A stretch of 25,154 bases of DNA from RBG-16-68-21 sp035286665 (GTDB taxonomy: Bacteria; Actinomycetota; Acidimicrobiia; Spongiisociales; UBA11373): the NCBI GenBank assembly GCA_035286665.1, contig DATECY010000084.1, positions 1 through 25,154 of the forward strand, read 5' to 3'. The position numbers and the translations under genes were made by a program. Within the stretch, counting starts at the first letter, position 1, and the number at the start of each line of letters is the position of its first letter. Of this stretch, positions 1 through 6,804 are shown piece after piece. Under the pieces are notes generated by a model that searched no databases, was not told the DNA's origin, and worked only from the letters and a program-made list of their open reading frames with translations.

Positions 1-19
1 CGGTACCGCCTCAGTGCAG

Positions 20-25
20 TAGCGT
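20..25 (+). promoter_or_regulatory. Candidate -10 box of the hemolysin III-like gene
   Basis: The hexamer TAGCGT lies 7 bases before the ATG at 33. This is the TAnnnT-N6/7-start geometry seen at several other genes here, so transcription probably starts at or next to the start codon (leaderless). No Shine-Dalgarno sequence is visible. The -35 region would fall outside or at the edge of the window. Confidence 0.45.
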
Positions 26-32
26 TTCGCCG

Positions 33-704
33 ATGGAAGCCCACGAGCGGATGCGCCTCGGCAAGATGACCCACCCGGTTCGTGGCTTCCTCGACGCGTC
101 GGCGGCGCTCGTCTCCATCGTCGGCGCCATCGCCCTGCTCACCCTCAGCCACGGAGGCACCTGGAGGCGTCTCTCCCTCTTCGCTTTCGGTCTCAGCCTT
201 GTAGCGATGTTCACCACCAGCTCGCTGTACCACTCGATCCCGTGGCAGGGCGTCTGGAAGAGCCGTATGCAGCGGCTGGACCACACCATGATCCATGTCC
301 TGGTGGCGGGGACGTTCACCCCGATCGCGGTGATCGTGCTCGACGGCTGGCTGCGCTGGGTGACCCTTGGGGTCCAATGGGGCATCGTCGCGTTTGGGGC
401 GATCCACAAGACGGTCTCGAAGATGCCCCGACACTGGGTCTCGGTTGCGCTCTCCACCACTCAGGGATGGCTGGCGGTGCTCGTCATAGGGCCGCTCGCC
501 CATCGTCTGCCGTGGACCGCGCTGTTGCTCATGGGCCTGGGTGGCGTGCTCTACACGGTCGGCATGGTCTTCCTGGTGACCGGCCGTCCCCGGCTGTGGC
601 CCCGGGTGTTCTCGTACCACGAGGCATTCCACGTGCTCGTGATCGCGGCGGCGGCGCTGCACTTCTCGGTGATCGCCGCCTGGGTGGCGAGTTACCGGGG
701 CTGA
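33..704 (+). CDS. Hemolysin III family (PAQR-type) membrane protein
   Basis: A 223-residue polytopic membrane protein with about seven hydrophobic segments, the usual size and layout of bacterial hemolysin III/YqfA proteins. The family signature is complete: SSLYH at 63-67 after the second helix, DH at 83-84 followed by VAGTFTP at 91-97, and HEAFH at 196-200 near the last helix. In PAQR proteins the equivalent three His and an Asp bind a metal ion inside the membrane. The bacterial members are poorly characterised; some have been called hemolysins and some are linked to membrane fluidity or lipid homeostasis, so a ceramidase-like hydrolase role is only an inference. The ATG at 33 is chosen because a TAnnnT box sits 7 bases upstream. 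The gene converges on the desaturase and is separated from it by a strong inverted repeat. Confidence 0.9.
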   Translation: MEAHERMRLGKMTHPVRGFLDASAALVSIVGAIALLTLSHGGTWRRLSLFAFGLSLVAMFTTSSLYHSIPWQGVWKSRMQRLDHTMIHVLVAGTFTPIAVIVLDGWLRWVTLGVQWGIVAFGAIHKTVSKMPRHWVSVALSTTQGWLAVLVIGPLAHRLPWTALLLMGLGGVLYTVGMVFLVTGRPRLWPRVFSYHEAFHVLVIAAAALHFSVIAAWVASYRG

Positions 705-740
705 GGCTTGCGCGAACGGATCGCAGGCCCCGACGGCTCA

Positions 741-832
741 GGGGGTGCGCCGATAGGCTTGCCCCGGGATCTCTTGTCGGCTTGTACACAAGCTGACAAG
801 AGATGGGACCAGCAACCTATCCGCGCACCCCC
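741..832. repeat. Long nested inverted repeat between convergent genes
   Basis: Two outer arms, 741-757 and 816-832, are inverted copies with one mismatch in 17 bases. Inside them the arms 771-784 and 789-802 form a 14-bp stem with one G-T pair and a TACA loop. The outer left arm carries the GCGCCGATAGGC core shared with the elements at 16440 and 21319. The right arm ends at the base before the desaturase stop codon. The position between two convergent stops suggests a bidirectional terminator; the size (about 90 bp) would also fit a small palindromic repeat of the REP/MITE kind. Confidence 0.7.
771..802. terminator. Bidirectional transcription terminator hairpin
   Basis: This is the 14-bp inner stem of the larger inverted repeat, with a 4-base TACA loop, starting 67 bases after the hemolysin III-like stop and 31 bases beyond the desaturase stop on the other strand. 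There is no T-run on either side, which is common in high-GC actinobacteria. It is the longest near-perfect stem in the window. Confidence 0.65.
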
Positions 833-1735
833 TCAGGCCGAAGCCATCCCCATCCGGCGCTCGAAGATCTCGGCCTTGCGCAGCACCTGTGCGGGCAGCT
901 CCATCACCTTGTCCTGCAGCTCCTTGGCTTTCGAGCTGAGTCCGGTGAGGTGCTCGACACCCCAGTCGCGAATGAGCGGGACGAGCACACGGTCGTGGTG
1001 GACGCGGAGGTTGTAGACCCCGGCCTTTGCCATCTCCACGGCCCGGCGGACGAACCCCGGGATCGAGGTGCCGGGCATCGAAAAGTTGGTGAACACCCGA
1101 TGGATCGCCTCGATCATCGTCGACGGATCCTCCTCGATGAGCGCCGCGGCGACGCCGCGGTAGAAGAGGTAGTGGTGGTTCTCGTCTGCGGCGATACGGG
1201 CCATGATCTTGTAGGCGACCTCATCGTCGGCGAGCACGCCGGCGTTGCGGTGGCTCACCCTGGTCGCCAGCTCCTGGGCGGACGTGTAGACGAAGAGAGC
1301 GGGGAGGTCGTTCCGGCCGGTGTGATGCCCGTGTTCCATCGTGGCCAGCCGGTCGTCCTCGAGGGACTTGGGATCACAGTTGCGCGAAGTGAGCAGGTAG
1401 GACCGAAGCGCAATCGAGTGCTGGCCCTCCTCGGCGGTCCACAGGTTGGTCCACCGCGCCATCGCCGAGCCCTCCGGCATGTGGGCGGCGATCTCTGCGT
1501 GGTAGTAGGGCAGGTTGTCCTCGGTGAGGAGATTGAGGACGAGAGAGGTACGCACCTCGGGTGACAGCGAAGCGTCGCTCTCCTGCCACGGCTCGGCGAC
1601 GTAGCTGCGGCCCTGCTCCCACGGCACGTACTCGTGGGCATACCAGTGCTGGCGACGGTCACGGTGCTCCTGCATGAGCCGTTCCACGGTCGGTTCGACG
1701 GCAGCAACGAGCTCGTAATCGTCTTGGTTCGTCAC
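833..1735 (-). CDS. Acyl-ACP desaturase (ferritin-like di-iron fold)
   Basis: A 300-residue soluble protein of the fatty acid desaturase type 2 family, related to plant stearoyl-ACP desaturase and mycobacterial DesA1/DesA2. These enzymes insert a double bond into an acyl chain on ACP using O2 and electrons from a reductase. The di-iron ligands are visible: E72 in the TEDN segment, the EEGQH motif at 102-106, E155 and H162 in the next helix, and DENHH at 184-188. The start is placed at the GTG at 1735 because GAGGGGG lies 4 bases upstream; an in-frame GTG at 1771 has no ribosome site. A TAAGGT box about 38 bases further upstream (near 1780) may be its promoter. The gene is separated from pruA by a 201-bp gap in which I see no other gene. 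Likely role: membrane lipid unsaturation. Confidence 0.88.
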   Translation of the reverse strand: MTNQDDYELVAAVEPTVERLMQEHRDRRQHWYAHEYVPWEQGRSYVAEPWQESDASLSPEVRTSLVLNLLTEDNLPYYHAEIAAHMPEGSAMARWTNLWTAEEGQHSIALRSYLLTSRNCDPKSLEDDRLATMEHGHHTGRNDLPALFVYTSAQELATRVSHRNAGVLADDEVAYKIMARIAADENHHYLFYRGVAAALIEEDPSTMIEAIHRVFTNFSMPGTSIPGFVRRAVEMAKAGVYNLRVHHDRVLVPLIRDWGVEHLTGLSSKAKELQDKVMELPAQVLRKAEIFERRMGMASA

Positions 1736-1936
1736 GAAACCCCCTCGGCGGTGAATGTCGGAATCGACCACCGGACCTTAGCCCTTCAGGTGCCCGTAGC
1801 GAGAGTGGACCGTGGGTCGGACGCAGAATCGCTCCGCGGGGCAGTCTCGGCCACTCGACTGAACGTCTCCTGTGCCCCCGGCTTCCCCGCAGAGCTGCAG
1901 CCAGATCGGCAGGCGCCGCCAAGTCGTCGATCGGGA

Positions 1937-3493
1937 TCAGCTGGTGACCCATCGCTCGGCGACCGTCTTCATCTCCATGAACAGCCGCAAGTAGTCGGGG
2001 CCGCCCGCCTTGGAGTTGGAGCCCGACATGTTGAACCCCCCGAACGGCTGGACGCCGACCAGTGCCCCGGTGATCTTGCGATTGACGTAGAGGTTGCCGA
2101 CATGGAACTCGCGCCTCGCCCTCTCGATCCGACTGCGATCACGCGAGTACACCCCACCGGTCAGCCCGAACTCGGTGCCGTTGGCGATCTCCAATGCGTG
2201 GTCGAAGTCCCGCGCCCTGATCACCGACAGCACGGGTCCGAAGATCTCGTGTTGGGCGAGGCGGGCGGCCGGGTCCACCTCGGCGAACACGGTCGGCGCG
2301 ATGTACCACCCTCCGTCGAGGTCGATGGCCGAGCCGCCGGTGACGAGCGACGCCTCCTTCTTGCCCTTGTCGATCTCTCCGAGGATCGCCCTGTGCTGTG
2401 CGGCCGAGATGACCGGACCGACCGCATGGTTCTCCGAGGGGGGACCCACCTGGAGGGCCTCGGCCCCGGCGACGACCGCGGCAAGCACCTCGTCGTGGAT
2501 GCCGTCGACGAGGATGAGACGGGACGCCGCCGAGCACTTCTGACCCTGGAACCCGAACGCCGATCGGACCGCATCGGCTGCGGCGGCCCGCAGATCGGCC
2601 GTCTCGTCCACGATCATGGCGTCCTTGCCGCCCATCTCCATGTAGGCCCGCTTCAACCATTTCTGCCCGGGATTGACCTTGGCCGACCGCTCGGCGATGC
2701 GCAGGCCGATCTCCTTGGAGCCGGTGAAGTTGATGAACCGGGTCTGCGGATGGTCGACGAGGTAATCGCCCACCTCGCCGCCGGACCCGGGAAGGTAGTT
2801 GACCACCCCGGCGGGGATGCCGGCCTCGGCCACCATCTCCATCCATCGGGCGCCGATCACCGGCGTGTTCGACGCCGGCTTGACCACCACCGTGTTCCCG
2901 GCGAGCACCGGGCCCATGGTCATGCCGATGAGGATCGCCCCCGGGAAGTTCCACGGCGGGATGATCACACCGACCCCGATCGGGATGAGGTGCGACTCGT
3001 TCTCCTCGCCGTTGTGGTGGACGGTTTCCACCGGGCCGGCGAGGCGGACGGCCTGGCGGGCGTAGTACTCGACGAAATCGATGGCCTCGGCGACGTCGGC
3101 CTCGGCCTCGAGCCAGTTCTTGGCGGCCTCCCACGTCTCGATGGCGGCCAACTCGTACTTGTTGCGACGCATGATGGCGGCGAGCTTGACGCCGCAGCGG
3201 GCCCGCGCGACCGGGTCCCAGGCGGACCATGCCGGGTAGGCGGTCACCGCCGCCTGCATGGCACGCTCCGCCTCGGCTACCCCTGCCGCGGCAACGGTGC
3301 CGACCACCTGATCCGGGCGGGCCGGGTTGACGCTGTCGATGGTGCGGCCGGTGGTCACCGATTCACCGTCGATGACGAGGCCGTACGACGCGCCGAATCT
3401 CTGCTCGATGCCGGCAAGCGCCAGTTCGTACGCCGCCTTGTTGGCGGCGATGGTGAAGTCGGAGTACGCCTCGGGGTGATAGGTCTCGAACAT
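1937..3493 (-). CDS. pruA: L-glutamate gamma-semialdehyde (1-pyrroline-5-carboxylate) dehydrogenase
   Basis: A 518-residue NAD(P)-dependent aldehyde dehydrogenase of the monofunctional RocA/PruA type. It oxidises glutamate semialdehyde to glutamate, the second step of proline (and arginine/ornithine) breakdown. The Rossmann part includes PWNFP around N182 and FTGSK at 256-260; the general base is E286 in MEMGGKD and the nucleophile C320 in FQGQKCSAASR. Length and the N-terminal arm fit the roughly 515-residue RocA subgroup better than generic ALDHs. The ATG at 3493 has GAGGAG 5 bases upstream, and a TACCCT box lies about 25 bases before that. The usual partner, proline dehydrogenase, is not adjacent here. 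Alternative names rocA or pruA; substrate assignment rests on family resemblance. Confidence 0.9.
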   Translation of the reverse strand: MFETYHPEAYSDFTIAANKAAYELALAGIEQRFGASYGLVIDGESVTTGRTIDSVNPARPDQVVGTVAAAGVAEAERAMQAAVTAYPAWSAWDPVARARCGVKLAAIMRRNKYELAAIETWEAAKNWLEAEADVAEAIDFVEYYARQAVRLAGPVETVHHNGEENESHLIPIGVGVIIPPWNFPGAILIGMTMGPVLAGNTVVVKPASNTPVIGARWMEMVAEAGIPAGVVNYLPGSGGEVGDYLVDHPQTRFINFTGSKEIGLRIAERSAKVNPGQKWLKRAYMEMGGKDAMIVDETADLRAAAADAVRSAFGFQGQKCSAASRLILVDGIHDEVLAAVVAGAEALQVGPPSENHAVGPVISAAQHRAILGEIDKGKKEASLVTGGSAIDLDGGWYIAPTVFAEVDPAARLAQHEIFGPVLSVIRARDFDHALEIANGTEFGLTGGVYSRDRSRIERARREFHVGNLYVNRKITGALVGVQPFGGFNMSGSNSKAGGPDYLRLFMEMKTVAERWVTS

Positions 3494-3553
3494 CAGGCTC
3501 CTCGATCGTGGATCCGGCTCAGAGGGTACGCGAACGGTGACGGATGACCGACG

Positions 3554-4840
3554 TCAGACGGGTGCGGCCAGGTCGGACGGCGCCCAGGCACGGGGTTCGT
3601 CGTCGACCGCTTGGAGTATCCACCGGCCGGCGACGATGAAGACGATGAGTGCCCCGAGGGCGACTTCCCGCGGCATGCCGAACACGGTCACGACGATCCC
3701 CCACATCAGCGGGCCGAGGAGCGTGGCGAACCGCCCGACGGTGGCGTAGAGACCGTAGAACTCGCCGAGGTACCGGGGCGGGGAGATCCGTTGCATGTAG
3801 ACGCGATCGGCTGCCCACGTGGCGCCAAGGGCCACGCCGCCGAGCGCGCCGAGCGGCCACGCCAGCGACTTCACACCGGATGCCCCGGCGGCCACCCCGA
3901 TCGTCAAGGCAACCATCCAGGCGTAGAGCACGCCGTGGAGGAGTCGCCGCGGCCCGAGCCGATCGACGAATCTGCCCCCGGCGAAGCCGCCGATGATCGC
4001 CGCGCTGATCGCCACGGTGAGGAGTACCCGGAGGTCGCGGGAACTGAATCCGAGTTCCTCCTTGGCGTAGATCGTCAGGTACCCGCCGATGAGGGTGTTC
4101 ACGGCGTCGGTGTAGAGGAACCTCCCGACGAGGAAGCGGGCGACGCCGCGGTAGGTGCGGGCCTTGCGCCACGAAGCGGCAAGCCGATGGACGCTGGACG
4201 CCAGCGACGGCGGCTTCCCGGCCTCGCGCAAGCGGGGCCGTTCTCGCACGAACAGGAACGTCGGAATCGAGAACAGCAGGAACGACACCGCGATCGCCTT
4301 GAAGACGAAGGCGTGGCCGCGGGAGTCGAGGAACAGCGCCCCGATCCCGACTGCGACGAACGACCCGAGGTAGCCGACGGCGATCCCGACACCGGAGACC
4401 ACGCCGACGTTGCTCGGCGTGGACACGTCGGGGAGGAGGGCGTCGTACACCACCGATCCGAGGTTGAATCCGACGGTGGCGATGGCGAACAGGGCGAGCG
4501 ATCCGACCACGCCGACCGAGGCGAGGAAGAACGTCGGGATCACCGCCAGAAACGTCATCGGGACCAGATACCGGATGCGTCCGCTCCGATGATCGCTCCG
4601 CGACCCGATCCACGGCCCGAGGACGATCACCACGATCATCGCGGTGTCGATGGCGATGGTCAGCGCAAGGTCGGCCGGGCTCTCGAACCGGGAGGTCAGC
4701 CAGTGGGGCAGGTCACCCTGGTGGTCGGTCAGCCAGTCGGCAAAGTAGAGGGATCCGACCCCGAGGGCGAAGATCGTGTTGGCCAGGTCGTAGATCGTCC
4801 ACGAGACGACGCTGAGCCTGGTGGGACGCCACGGTTGCAC
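3554..4840 (-). CDS. MFS transporter, UMF1/Atg22-like
   Basis: A 428-residue integral membrane protein with about 12 hydrophobic segments in two halves, joined by a basic cytoplasmic loop around residues 195-230. The N-terminal WTIYDLANTIFALG and the later YDALLPDV segment are typical of the UMF1 (Atg22-like) branch of the major facilitator superfamily. In fungi that branch exports amino acids from the vacuole; bacterial substrates are mostly unknown, so none is assigned. The GTG start at 4840 follows a TAGCGT box by exactly 6 bases, suggesting leaderless expression. It reads in the same direction as pruA, 60 bp upstream of it. A link with amino acid catabolism is tempting but unproven. Confidence 0.85.
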   Translation of the reverse strand: MQPWRPTRLSVVSWTIYDLANTIFALGVGSLYFADWLTDHQGDLPHWLTSRFESPADLALTIAIDTAMIVVIVLGPWIGSRSDHRSGRIRYLVPMTFLAVIPTFFLASVGVVGSLALFAIATVGFNLGSVVYDALLPDVSTPSNVGVVSGVGIAVGYLGSFVAVGIGALFLDSRGHAFVFKAIAVSFLLFSIPTFLFVRERPRLREAGKPPSLASSVHRLAASWRKARTYRGVARFLVGRFLYTDAVNTLIGGYLTIYAKEELGFSSRDLRVLLTVAISAAIIGGFAGGRFVDRLGPRRLLHGVLYAWMVALTIGVAAGASGVKSLAWPLGALGGVALGATWAADRVYMQRISPPRYLGEFYGLYATVGRFATLLGPLMWGIVVTVFGMPREVALGALIVFIVAGRWILQAVDDEPRAWAPSDLAAPV

Positions 4841-4846
4841 CGGGCG

Positions 4847-4852
4847 ACGCTA
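4847..4852 (-). promoter_or_regulatory. Candidate leaderless -10 box of the MFS transporter
   Basis: TAGCGT on the minus strand is followed by CGCCCG and then the GTG start at 4840. The 6-base spacing would put the transcription start at the start codon. It is the same hexamer as the one before the hemolysin III-like gene. No clear -35 box is seen. Confidence 0.5.
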
Positions 4853-4872
4853 CCAGTCGGATCGAACCACCC

Positions 4873-5007
4873 TCAGGCCGCGATGACCGACGTCGGCGGG
4901 CCGCACACCGTGCACTCGGCGACCGGGCATCGGTCGACCTCGACGGCCTCGAGTCCGAGGCTCACCAACCAGGTTTCGATGGGCGTGATCGACATCGTCG
5001 TGTTCAT
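4873..5007 (-). CDS. Small Cys-containing protein, possibly DNA-damage induced
   Basis: A 44-residue reading frame that I do not recognise. It starts MNTTMSITPIETWL and has an acidic middle and a short cysteine cluster, CPVAECTVC at 27-35, before a neutral tail. There is no membrane segment or signal peptide. The spacing C-x4-C-x2-C could bind a metal or iron-sulfur cluster, or be redox active, but nothing shows which. The main support for a real gene is its promoter: a full match to TTGTCRgtg-N8-TAnnnT ends 6 bases before the ATG, exactly as at the nuclease gene at 11471. No ribosome-binding site is present, as expected for a leaderless mRNA. By analogy with small SOS-induced proteins of other bacteria it might act on cell division or repair; that is speculation. 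Confidence 0.6.
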   Translation of the reverse strand: MNTTMSITPIETWLVSLGLEAVEVDRCPVAECTVCGPPTSVIAA

Positions 5008-5013
5008 GGGGAG

Positions 5014-5036
5014 AAGGTACGGCACGGGTGTGACAA
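5014..5036 (-). promoter_or_regulatory. RecA-NDp/PafBC-type DNA-damage promoter, copy 1
   Basis: On the minus strand TTGTCACAC (5036-5028), 8 bases, then TACCTT (5019-5014), then 6 bases to the ATG at 5007. This fits the mycobacterial LexA-independent DNA-damage promoter consensus tTGTCRgtg-N8-TAnnnT at every strongly conserved position; only the weak gtg part differs (CAC). Bases around it (TTC before, CCsTGCCG inside the spacer) are also shared with copy 2 at 11442. Confidence 0.7.
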
Positions 5037-5074
5037 GAAGGCGAGGACAGGGTGAGGAAGAGATGAAATCGCTG

Positions 5075-5133
5075 GGGCGATGGGCGATACGGCAAGACCG
5101 CAATGCGCGATGCGCAATGGGCGATGCGCGGGA
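5075..5133. repeat. Degenerate heptanucleotide tandem repeat
   Basis: Two exact GGGCGAT units (5075-5088), a short break, then a run with 7-base period from 5099: CGCAATG, CGCGATG, CGCAATG, GGCGATG, CGCGGGA. It lies in the gap between the divergent 44-residue protein and the DUF2237 gene, 39 bases upstream of the PafBC-type promoter of the former and 50 bases before the start of the latter. Confidence 0.7.
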
Positions 5134-5183
5134 GGCAACCAGGAACGGGCTGACGGGGAACCGGGGCGGTAGCCTCTTCCCCC

Positions 5184-5573
5184 ATGGCGCGCAACGTCCT
5201 CGGTGGTGAACTCGAGCCGTGTGGTTCGGATCCGATGACCGGCTGGTATCGGGATGGGTGCTGCAACACCAGCGTCGACGACGTGGGGAGCCACACCGTG
5301 TGCGCCGTGCTGACCGCCGGATTCCTCGAGCACCAGCGCCGCATCGGCAACGACCTGATCACCCCGATGCCACAGTTCCGATTCCCCGGCCTGGCACCCG
5401 GCGATCGGTGGTGTGTCACCGCGGCAAACTGGCTGCGGGCCCATCTCGACGGCGACGCCGCTCCCGTCGTACTCGCCTCCACCCATGAACGCGCCCTCGA
5501 GATCATCCCGCTCGAGGTCCTGCGCGAGCACGCCGTCGACGTACCCGCCGATCCGGGCGCCCTCACCGACTGA
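5184..5573 (+). CDS. DUF2237 family protein
   Basis: A 129-residue protein that matches the DUF2237 family along its whole length. The family hallmarks are present: NVLGG at 4-8, EPCGSDPMTG around C13, the DGCCNT pair C26/C27, GSHTVCAV with C40, FPGLAPGDRWC in the middle and THERALEIIPLE near the end. The four early cysteines are typical of the family. Its biochemical function is unknown; it is usually a small soluble cytoplasmic protein. The ATG at 5184 follows a TAGCCT box by 8 bases and no ribosome site is seen. The next gene, a DinB-like protein, starts 43 bases downstream in the same direction, so the two may be co-transcribed. Confidence 0.88.
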   Translation: MARNVLGGELEPCGSDPMTGWYRDGCCNTSVDDVGSHTVCAVLTAGFLEHQRRIGNDLITPMPQFRFPGLAPGDRWCVTAANWLRAHLDGDAAPVVLASTHERALEIIPLEVLREHAVDVPADPGALTD

Positions 5574-5616
5574 CCCGGCGGTACCCTCTCCCGACCATCA
5601 CCGAGGGGATCCAGTC

Positions 5617-6093
5617 ATGCCCGACGCCGTGCTCGGCACCACCCGCGAACTCGCCTCCGGCGCTTTCAAAGACCTCAGGGCCGTCGTCGCAGGACTACCC
5701 GCCGATGCCCTCGACTGGCGCCCGGCCGGACCCGAGACCAACTCGATTGCGGTGTTGGCCACCCACTCGATGAACAGCACTCGGCTCTGGCTCACCGTGG
5801 CCGCAGGCCTCCCCCGACCGCCACGCGACCGGGACGCCGAGTTCCGCGCCACCGGCTCCGACCCGACCACCCTCCTCGACCTCATCGACGCCCTGGCAAC
5901 CGAATGCGGGGTCGCACTCGACGCCGCCGCCGGCACGGACTGGGGCTCTCCCCGGGAATGGACCCGCGGTGACGGCGAGGTGATTCGACTGACCGCGGCC
6001 TACGCGGTGATGCACGCGGTAGAGCATCTGCGCGGCCATGTCGATCAGGCGTCGCTCACGCGACATCTGTGGGAAGCGAGCCATGAGCGCTGA
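5617..6093 (+). CDS. DinB-like metal-binding protein
   Basis: A 158-residue four-helix-bundle protein of the DinB/DUF664 superfamily. The three histidines expected to bind a divalent metal are H50 (in the helix ending VLATHSMN), H133 and H137 (in the MHAVEH segment of the last helix). Members of this fold include thiol-transferases for mycothiol or bacillithiol; most remain uncharacterised, so no substrate is assigned. The frame is open further upstream into the DUF2237 gene, but the ATG at 5617 has GAGGGG 8 bases before it and begins the family's domain. It follows the DUF2237 gene by 43 bp and converges on the phosphoribosyltransferase gene, 25 bp away. Confidence 0.8.
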   Translation: MPDAVLGTTRELASGAFKDLRAVVAGLPADALDWRPAGPETNSIAVLATHSMNSTRLWLTVAAGLPRPPRDRDAEFRATGSDPTTLLDLIDALATECGVALDAAAGTDWGSPREWTRGDGEVIRLTAAYAVMHAVEHLRGHVDQASLTRHLWEASHER

Positions 6094-6106
6094 GTAAGAC
6101 CAACTC

Positions 6107-6120
6107 GAGGCTCATGCCTC
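6107..6120. terminator. Weak hairpin between convergent DinB-like and phosphoribosyltransferase genes
   Basis: GAGGC-TCAT-GCCTC is a perfect 5-bp stem, extended by CT/AG beyond one mismatch. It fills most of the 25-bp convergent gap and overlaps the phosphoribosyltransferase stop. It may serve as a small terminator, but the stem is short and could be chance. Confidence 0.3.
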
Positions 6121-6751
6121 AAGACTCGCCGCCGCGCCCCAACAGTCCCTTCACGGTCTCGTCGCTCACCTGGGCGAAGTCCTCGTACCACTCCGCTACG
6201 GCCCAGAGGCGGTCGGGTTGCACCGGGCAGACCACCTCGTCGACTTCGTGGGCGATGAGGTCGATGATCGACGGTGGGCCGACCGGCACCGCGCACACCA
6301 GGAGCTCCGGTCCGCCGCGCCGGATGAGGCCGAGCGCGGCTCGCAGGGTCGCCCCGGTGGCCACCCCATCGTCGACGACCACGACCGTTCGCCCATCGAC
6401 CGATGGGGCGCGACCGAACAACTTCTCGCGACGGACCACCTCGACGATGGCGTCTGACACCGCGGTGCGGGCATCGGCGGGCAAGATCCCGAGCCGGTGG
6501 ATGAGCAACTCGTCGAGGAGGGCCACCCCGTCTGATGCAACCGCGCCGATGGCCAGCTCGTCGTTGTCGGGGGCGCGCACCTTCCCGGCGATGACGACAC
6601 CGAGTTCGCCATCCAGGGCCAGGCATACCTCAGCTGCTACGACGACACCCCCGCGGGGGATGCCGAGCACCAGGGGGTGAGAACCGATGAGATGCGCCAC
6701 GTGACCCGCAAGGGTTCGGCCCGCGTCGGCGCGGTCCTTGAACGATCGCAC
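6119..6751 (-). CDS. Phosphoribosyltransferase-fold protein
   Basis: A 210-residue type I phosphoribosyltransferase-fold protein. The PRPP-binding loop is clear: a run of valines then DDGVATGATL, residues 123-136. The N-terminal region has LGIPRGGVVVAAEV (29-42), common in the broad family of stand-alone bacterial PRTases seen next to hydrolases or dienelactone hydrolases. No base-specific hood can be named, so the acceptor is unknown; some relatives may act as regulators rather than enzymes. The GTG start at 6751 is preceded by TACGCT at exactly 6 bases, giving a leaderless transcript. It is transcribed away from the lipid kinase gene, with 53 bp between the start codons. Confidence 0.82.
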   Translation of the reverse strand: MRSFKDRADAGRTLAGHVAHLIGSHPLVLGIPRGGVVVAAEVCLALDGELGVVIAGKVRAPDNDELAIGAVASDGVALLDELLIHRLGILPADARTAVSDAIVEVVRREKLFGRAPSVDGRTVVVVDDGVATGATLRAALGLIRRGGPELLVCAVPVGPPSIIDLIAHEVDEVVCPVQPDRLWAVAEWYEDFAQVSDETVKGLLGRGGES

Positions 6752-6757
6752 GAGCCC

Positions 6758-6798
6758 AGCGTACCGCCGGCGCCACCCGACCCGACCTGGGGTACCCT
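6758..6798. promoter_or_regulatory. Back-to-back leaderless promoters
   Basis: TACGCT on the minus strand (6763-6758) lies 6 bases from the GTG at 6751. TACCCT on the plus strand (6793-6798) lies 6 bases from the ATG at 6805. Only 29 bases separate the two -10 boxes, so their -35 regions must overlap and the two genes may compete for RNA polymerase or share a regulator. Confidence 0.55.
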
Positions 6799-6804
6799 CC
6801 GGCG

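Noticed and set aside
773..800. TTGTCGG and TTGTCAG as further PafBC-type boxes
   Set aside because: They are the arms of the terminator palindrome and no TAnnnT follows at 8 bases.
1634..3547. 637-residue open frame on the plus strand
   Set aside because: It is antisense to the desaturase and pruA, which show full catalytic motifs; its composition (Arg, Asp, Gly, His rich) is typical of high-GC shadow frames.
5075..5133. CRISPR array or iteron origin
   Set aside because: Units are 7 bases with no spacers, and there are no cas, rep or dnaA-type genes nearby.
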